Source of the DNA: Thermoanaerobacterales bacterium
GTDB taxonomy: Bacteria > Bacillota > Thermosediminibacteria > Thermosediminibacterales > Tepidanaerobacteraceae
Assembly (NCBI GenBank): GCA_012840135.1
Contig: DUMA01000010.1
Coordinates: 1 to 64,000, forward strand
Length of the DNA: 64,000 bases
Direction of reading: 5' to 3'
Numbering within the stretch: the stretch's first letter is position 1; each line of letters starts with the position of its first letter. Below are positions 59,467-64,000 of this stretch, piece after piece. The notes beneath the pieces are model-generated. The model saw only the letters and a program-made list of their open reading frames with translations, ran no database searches and was not told the origin of the DNA. The position numbers and the translations under genes were made by a program.

Positions 59467-61300
59467 AGAGCACACCACCTTTCAGTCGCATTATACCGCA
59501 AGCATGGCACCTGTTAAACCTGCAGTCGGGAGTTGTTTCGGCCTTTCTAGATTTTTCCCGTTCCCTTAGAAGATATCTCCTGTCAATGCCGCAATCTATT
59601 ATTTCCCACGGGAATACCTCTTCCACCTTTCTTTCTCTGTTTGCATAAAACTCCGGTGAAATTCCGGCTTCATCAAAGGCCTGCATCCATTTTTCAAAAG
59701 AAAAAAGGTCATTCCAGCCATCAAACTTGCATCCTTTTTCATGGGCTATTTTCAGGACTTTGCCCAATTTCCTATCGCCCCTTGAAAAAACAGCTTCCAA
59801 AAAACTCAGCCTTCCATCATGCCAGCTGTAGGAAATGTTTTTTGATTTTAACATTGTCTTTAATAATTTTTGGCGCCTTTCAATTTCTGAAAGTGATATC
59901 TGGGATTCCCATTGAAAAGGCGTGAAGGCCTTGGGAACAAAGGTGGATGTGCTCACTGTTACCCTCAGACCGGAGGTGTTACCTTTAACCTCCCTGTAGA
60001 CATCTACCACGCGCCGGGCAAGGTTCGCTATCCCTTCGATATCGGCATCGGTTTCGGTGGGAAGGCCGATCATAAAATAGAGTTTCACAGCCTTCCATCC
60101 GCAGGAAAAAGCATCTCTGACTGAAGACATCAGGTCTTCTTCCGTAACCCCTTTGTTTATTACATCCCTCAATCTTTGTGTCCCGGCTTCTGGTGCAAAT
60201 GTAAGTCCGCTCTTTTTAATTTCCTGAATTTTTTGGGCAAGCTGGATGGAAAACGCATCGATTCTGAGGGATGGCAGGGATAGCCCTACCTGGCATCTTC
60301 TAAATTCATCGGTAAGGATTTCAGCAAGCTTTTTTAATTCCGAATAATCGCTGGTGCTCAGAGATGCCAGGGATATCTCCCCATACCCGGTGCAGTCAAT
60401 GATATCCTTTGCAAGCTTTGTAAGATGTTCTACAGATTTTTCCCTCACCGGCCGGTAAATCATCCCCGCCTGGCAAAAACGGCAACCATGAGTGCAGCCT
60501 CTGAAAATCTCCAACACAGCCCTGTCATGGACAATGTCTATATAGGGTACAACAAATCTGGTGGGATAAAAAACCTCATCCAGATTTTTAATGATACGCT
60601 TTTGAATTCTGTGAGGGATTCCAGTTTTTTTAGGTAAAAATTTATCTATAGTCCCGTCATCATTATATGATATATTATATAATGATGGCACATAAACTCC
60701 CGAAATACATGCAACCTGTTCTAAAAATTTCCTTCTTTTTTCACTCCTTTCTTTGAAATTCTTATATAGATCGATTATTTCAAGAATAGCCTCTTCGGCT
60801 TCCCCTATAACAAAAAAATCTATTATATCAGCCAGCGGCTCGGGATTATATGCGCAGGGACCGCCTGCTATAACAATAGGATGCTCATCCGACCTGTCTT
60901 TTGAGAAGATCGGAATGCCCGATAGCTCCAGCATATTCACTATGTTGGTGTAACTCATTTCGTACTGGAGTGTAAATCCTAAAAAGTCAAATTCTTTAAC
61001 GGGAGTCCTGCTTTCAAGACTGAAAAGCGGTACTTGTTTTTTTCTCATGAGATCTTCGAAATCTACCCAGGGAGCAAAGACTCTTTCCGCATACACATCT
61101 TCCTGTTCATTTAGCAAATGATAAAGTATCTTGATTCCCAGGTGGGACATTCCAACCTCATAAATATCCGGAAATGCAAGGGCCACGTGTACCTTAGTCT
61201 TTTCAACAGGTTTATGGATGCTATTATATTCGTTGCCTATATATCTGGCAGGTTTTGACACCCTTGGCAGTATATCGTCCAGCAACAGGTTTATATCCAA
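59444..61300 (-). CDS. TIGR03960-type B12-binding-like radical SAM protein
   Basis: 618 residues from a TTG at 61300, which has AGGAGG seven bases upstream; an ATG at 61306 is too close to it. N-terminal cobalamin-binding-like region (about 20-190; PARYIGNEYNSIHKP, GMSHLGIKILYHLLN, GGPCAYNPEPLADIIDFFVIGEAE in part), then a radical SAM core with the cluster motif RGCTHGCRFCQAG (CxxxCxxC, about 268-276). The C-terminus has a HxCGI cysteine site (CRFNRCHACGI). Partner of DUF2344. The reaction is unknown. Confidence 0.87.
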   Translation of the reverse strand: MDINLLLDDILPRVSKPARYIGNEYNSIHKPVEKTKVHVALAFPDIYEVGMSHLGIKILYHLLNEQEDVYAERVFAPWVDFEDLMRKKQVPLFSLESRTPVKEFDFLGFTLQYEMSYTNIVNMLELSGIPIFSKDRSDEHPIVIAGGPCAYNPEPLADIIDFFVIGEAEEAILEIIDLYKNFKERSEKRRKFLEQVACISGVYVPSLYNISYNDDGTIDKFLPKKTGIPHRIQKRIIKNLDEVFYPTRFVVPYIDIVHDRAVLEIFRGCTHGCRFCQAGMIYRPVREKSVEHLTKLAKDIIDCTGYGEISLASLSTSDYSELKKLAEILTDEFRRCQVGLSLPSLRIDAFSIQLAQKIQEIKKSGLTFAPEAGTQRLRDVINKGVTEEDLMSSVRDAFSCGWKAVKLYFMIGLPTETDADIEGIANLARRVVDVYREVKGNTSGLRVTVSTSTFVPKAFTPFQWESQISLSEIERRQKLLKTMLKSKNISYSWHDGRLSFLEAVFSRGDRKLGKVLKIAHEKGCKFDGWNDLFSFEKWMQAFDEAGISPEFYANRERKVEEVFPWEIIDCGIDRRYLLREREKSRKAETTPDCRFNRCHACGIMRLKGGVLCETQNEI

Positions 61301-61346
61301 TGTCATGCCTCCTAAAAAAATCTATATGTATTATTCCCTTTTTCTA

Positions 61347-62213
61347 TTATATCAGTTCTTTTAACCTTATGTCTAACCCTTCACGTATTATTTTGTCAAA
61401 TATTTCCGTTTCAGTCAAATATTTTTTTATTCTCAAGCTGTTGTCTACAATATAGACAAAATAATATTTATCCGGCATAAACTCATAAAGCAGTTGCTTT
61501 ACCGGAGTATTCCCTATGGCGACAAGACCTGCAACGGGTAAAAATCCTTTCTTAAACAACAATTCTTTTTTGCCTGCTATTTGTTTGATAAAAAATAAAG
61601 GAGCTTCCTTTTGTTCTTTTAAAGAGTACGCAATTAAAAAAATCCCGGCAATGATAAAATTTATAAATAATTTGCCCATAAATAAGCCTATGACGGCAGT
61701 TAAGAACAATACCGCTGCCAGAACTTTGCTAAGTCTTGCAGCCGTGCGTACCGCCGATATAAAATTCATGTGCTGTCTGAGCCATAAAATAAAAACCCTT
61801 CCGCCATCTAAAGGAAGGGCCGGGAGCATGTTAAAAAGCCCTATCATCAACTGATAGTCAATAAAATTATTTCCCGTCTGAGGTAATATTACCTTCTGTT
61901 CAATCAGAAACAATAAAAAAAACGATACAGCGAAATTGGTCATAGGGCCTGCCAGTGCAGTCAGCATTTCAACTTCAGGGATCGTTTCATATAGATTTGC
62001 TATTTTTATCCTTCCGCCAAAAGGTAAAATTTCTATCTTTTCTACTTTCATGCCCATAGTCCGGGCTGTTACCACATGCCCCAGTTCATGAAATCCCAGA
62101 GCTGCCAGTGCCGCCAGCATATGTACCCACAACCCCGCACATATGGAAGAGAATACTATAAGAACAAAAAAAAAGTCAATATAAATATCCATCTCCAGTA
62201 TTTTGAAAGACAT
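61347..62213 (-). CDS. spoIVFB: SpoIVFB-type M50 intramembrane metalloprotease
   Basis: 288 residues with about six membrane helices. Zinc site HELGH (about 43-47) and the third-ligand motif NMLPALPLDGGR with the conserved aspartate; a C-terminal CBS-like cytosolic part (about 205-288). In Bacillus it cleaves pro-sigma-K in the mother cell and is held by SpoIVFA. The order SpoIVFA-SpoIVFB is kept here with a 13-base gap. In the gap to the radical SAM gene I see nothing. Confidence 0.9.
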   Translation of the reverse strand: MSFKILEMDIYIDFFFVLIVFSSICAGLWVHMLAALAALGFHELGHVVTARTMGMKVEKIEILPFGGRIKIANLYETIPEVEMLTALAGPMTNFAVSFFLLFLIEQKVILPQTGNNFIDYQLMIGLFNMLPALPLDGGRVFILWLRQHMNFISAVRTAARLSKVLAAVLFLTAVIGLFMGKLFINFIIAGIFLIAYSLKEQKEAPLFFIKQIAGKKELLFKKGFLPVAGLVAIGNTPVKQLLYEFMPDKYYFVYIVDNSLRIKKYLTETEIFDKIIREGLDIRLKELI

Positions 62214-62226
62214 GATACCACCCGTA

Positions 62227-62877
62227 TTAAGGTATTTTTAACCATTTCGTGGGGTCTTGGGGAACATCATTTTTTAATATTTCAAAATGCAGGTGGGGCG
62301 AATCCGCCTTTCCGCTCATACCTACGGTCCCAATGATGAAGCCCTGCTTTACATTTTCATTTTGTGTGACAAAAACATCCTTCATATGGGCATAAACCGT
62401 AGTGAGACCTTCGCCATGATCCAGTTTCACAAAACGCCCCAGCTCAGGGTCTTCTCCCGCAGAAACCACAACTCCATCAAGCACAGCTTTCACAGGAGTT
62501 CCTTCTTTTTGGGCTATATCAATGCCGTTGTGCATTTTTTCTACTTTCAAAATTGGGTCAACTCTTTTGCCAAAAACCGAAGTGATATCCCCTGACACCG
62601 GAAGGATAAGAGACTCGGAGGTTGTTTGTTGAAAAACTGGGACGCTTTCTGTTATCCTGGGGAATTGCTTGATGGTATCTGCCAGACTTTTGAAATCGTA
62701 AGTATATTTAAAAACATAGTAATCTATCTTTGAGAGTACCAGATTTGTAAAAGGGGTGTCAATTTTTTTAAGTAATAATACAATTGTCAGCAAAAAAATG
62801 CATACAAGCAGCTTTTTTAAATCCAGCATATCGAGCCATTTTTTTTTAGGACCTGGTTCATAATAGTTATAATACAT
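62227..62877 (-). CDS. spoIVFA: SpoIVFA-like M23/LytM-domain membrane protein
   Basis: About 216 residues from the ATG at 62877 (GGGGGTG upstream); an ATG at 62892 is the alternative. One membrane segment (about 22-40), a short linker, and a C-terminal LytM domain (about 100-216; SGDITSVFGKRVDPILKVEKMHNGIDIA, given by its ends). The HxxxD (HNGID) and HxH (HLHFE) zinc ligands and YAHM are present. SpoIVFA holds SpoIVFB in the forespore membrane until signalled. Confidence 0.85.
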   Translation of the reverse strand: MYYNYYEPGPKKKWLDMLDLKKLLVCIFLLTIVLLLKKIDTPFTNLVLSKIDYYVFKYTYDFKSLADTIKQFPRITESVPVFQQTTSESLILPVSGDITSVFGKRVDPILKVEKMHNGIDIAQKEGTPVKAVLDGVVVSAGEDPELGRFVKLDHGEGLTTVYAHMKDVFVTQNENVKQGFIIGTVGMSGKADSPHLHFEILKNDVPQDPTKWLKIP

Positions 62878-62966
62878 CCAAGGCACCCCCATACCATTCT
62901 TATATATATCTATTTTACGATAAGCTCGTTTATTACAAAAAAAATGCTCCTACCAAAGAAGCATCT

Positions 62967-64000
62967 CTAAAAAAGTATTTTCTGTCGCCGCATACCGATA
63001 TTTAACACAAGGCCTACTGACATCATGTTCATCAAAAAGGAACTTCCACCATAGCTCATAAAAGGCAGCGGAATTCCAGTAACGGGCATCAGCCCCAGCG
63101 TCATCCCGATATTTACCATTACCTGGAATGTCCACATTGTGGCTACGCCGATGACCATGTAAGTCCCCAGCAGGTCCCTGGCTTTAAAAGCCAACTGGAT
63201 GGTATGGTATATCAATAGAAAAAACAGGAGGAGGAGCACCATCCCTCCGACAAAGCCCAATTCTTCTCCTAAAACTGCAAAAATAAAATCTGTATGCTGT
63301 TCGGGAATAAAATCCAGCTGGTTCTGGGTTCCATGAAACAAACCCTTCCCCAGGAGTTTACCCGAACCGATGGCAATTTTTGACTGAATTACATGGTAAC
63401 CGGCTCCCAGTGGATCCAGATTTGGATTTAAAAAAACCAGAATTCTTTTTTTCTGATAGTCATGTAAAAAATTCCATAGCAGCGGCAGAGACAACACACC
63501 TGCTCCGATAATGGCTCCAAATAGTTTGAAACTTATGCCCGCCACAAAAATCATGCCGAACAAAATTGCAAGTAAGACCAGGGATGTGCCCAAATCCGGT
63601 TGTTTCATAATAAGAATAAGTGGTATACCCACATGCAAAAATGCCAGGGCAACATCCTTTATGCCATTTAAAGTCTTTTTTCTTTCCAGGTGCTTCGCCA
63701 GAGTTATTACGATGGCGAGTTTAGCGAATTCTGACGGCTGAAGGCCAAAGGAGCCGATAGGAATCCATCTCTGCGCTCCCATACTTTCCCTGCCCAGTAT
63801 CATTACCGCAATCAGCATGCCAAGGTTTATGACATAAATAACATTTGACCATTGGGCTATAGTATGATAATCCACAGCCATTATAAAAAACATGGCCACA
63901 AGGCCAAGGCAGAACCAGATGAGCTGCATTTTTGCATAATGGAAATTACCTCCCGGAGCGGTGGCATGAGTAGCGCTGCTTATTGTTAAAATACTAATAA
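62967..64000 (-). CDS. rodA: RodA-type SEDS peptidoglycan glycosyltransferase (5' end outside window)
   Basis: 344 codons lie in the window; the frame stays open to the right edge, so the N-terminus is cut off. SEDS features: ISSATHATAPGG loop, RWIPIGSFGLQPSEFAKLA, KQPDLGTSLVL (conserved Asp), FIPEQHTDFIFAVLGEELGF and the C-terminal MPVTGIPLPFMSYGGSS. Polymerises peptidoglycan with a class B PBP during elongation; the FtsW/SpoVE type is less likely because of its place before spoIVFA, as in other Clostridia. Confidence 0.9.
   Translation of the reverse strand, partial: ISILTISSATHATAPGGNFHYAKMQLIWFCLGLVAMFFIMAVDYHTIAQWSNVIYVINLGMLIAVMILGRESMGAQRWIPIGSFGLQPSEFAKLAIVITLAKHLERKKTLNGIKDVALAFLHVGIPLILIMKQPDLGTSLVLLAILFGMIFVAGISFKLFGAIIGAGVLSLPLLWNFLHDYQKKRILVFLNPNLDPLGAGYHVIQSKIAIGSGKLLGKGLFHGTQNQLDFIPEQHTDFIFAVLGEELGFVGGMVLLLLFFLLIYHTIQLAFKARDLLGTYMVIGVATMWTFQVMVNIGMTLGLMPVTGIPLPFMSYGGSSFLMNMMSVGLVLNIGMRRQKILF

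Noticed and set aside
1..64000. CRISPR arrays, insertion sequences, prophage genes or rRNA.
   Set aside because: I saw no regularly spaced repeats, transposase or phage genes, or rRNA sequence in the window; the only RNA genes or leaders seen are tRNA-Sec, the T-box and the L21 leader.

Overview
The window reads as a chromosomal segment of a spore-forming, anaerobic low-to-mid-GC Firmicute of the class Clostridia. Pointers to this are Spo0B, SpoIVFA/SpoIVFB, SleB/YpeB, a leuS T-box, an L27 with the Firmicute N-terminal extension plus its protease Prp, a PAS-type [FeFe] hydrogenase sensor and a complete selenocysteine insertion module. An order near Thermosediminibacterales/Thermoanaerobacterales would fit, but that is inference from gene content. 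Almost all genes lie on the minus strand.

Region by region. 1-5.3 kb: the start of a 2-oxoacid/acetoin dehydrogenase E1-alpha gene behind a sigma-54 promoter, then a glucitol-type PTS operon (SorC regulator, GutM, EIIC, EIIBC, EIIA) whose metabolic enzyme is a SAF-domain oxidoreductase of the DXR-like family rather than a sorbitol-6-P dehydrogenase. 5.3-12.8 kb: a GerMN protein, a small transaldolase, a thiamine-binding-type protein, DUF2148, the MrfA/MrfB DNA-repair pair and an FmdB-type zinc ribbon. 12.9-18.2 kb: two small plus-strand genes, a three-gene H2-sensor operon (2Fe-2S protein, HydS-like hydrogenase with PAS domain, PP2C/SpoIIE phosphatase), a YetF membrane protein and two unknowns. 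18.3-25.3 kb: D-Ala-D-Ala carboxypeptidase, a G5/3D cell-wall protein, a MATE transporter, and divergent lysine 6-aminotransferase (sigma-54 promoter) and ornithine aminotransferase (sigma-A promoter with an ARG-box-like site). 25.4-30.6 kb: selD-selA-selB-tRNA-Sec, with SelD itself a selenoprotein, then comEA. 30.8-34 kb: minimal SUF pair SmsC/SmsB translationally coupled to cobyric acid synthase.

34-64 kb is the conserved Firmicute rodA / spoIVFA-spoIVFB / radical-SAM / DUF2344 / rng / rplU-prp-rpmA-spo0B-obgE / nadD-yqeK-LCP-rsfS / leuS string. It is interrupted by two blocks. One is a nucleoside BMP/ABC transporter operon with a GntR regulator, together with PIG-L, GNAT and DedA genes (37-46 kb). 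The other is a sporulation block (52.4-56.9 kb) with sleB-ypeB and a set of tiny, unannotated genes.

The most unusual content is that block. At least five microproteins (25-53 residues) share a hydrophobic core of the type FALFLILILLFF followed by an acidic residue. They are interleaved with a YbaB-like protein and two unknown proteins and sit beside the spore germination genes sleB-ypeB. Two of the microproteins (26 residues each) have an identical 14-residue core although half of its codons differ synonymously, which argues that they are translated and selected.
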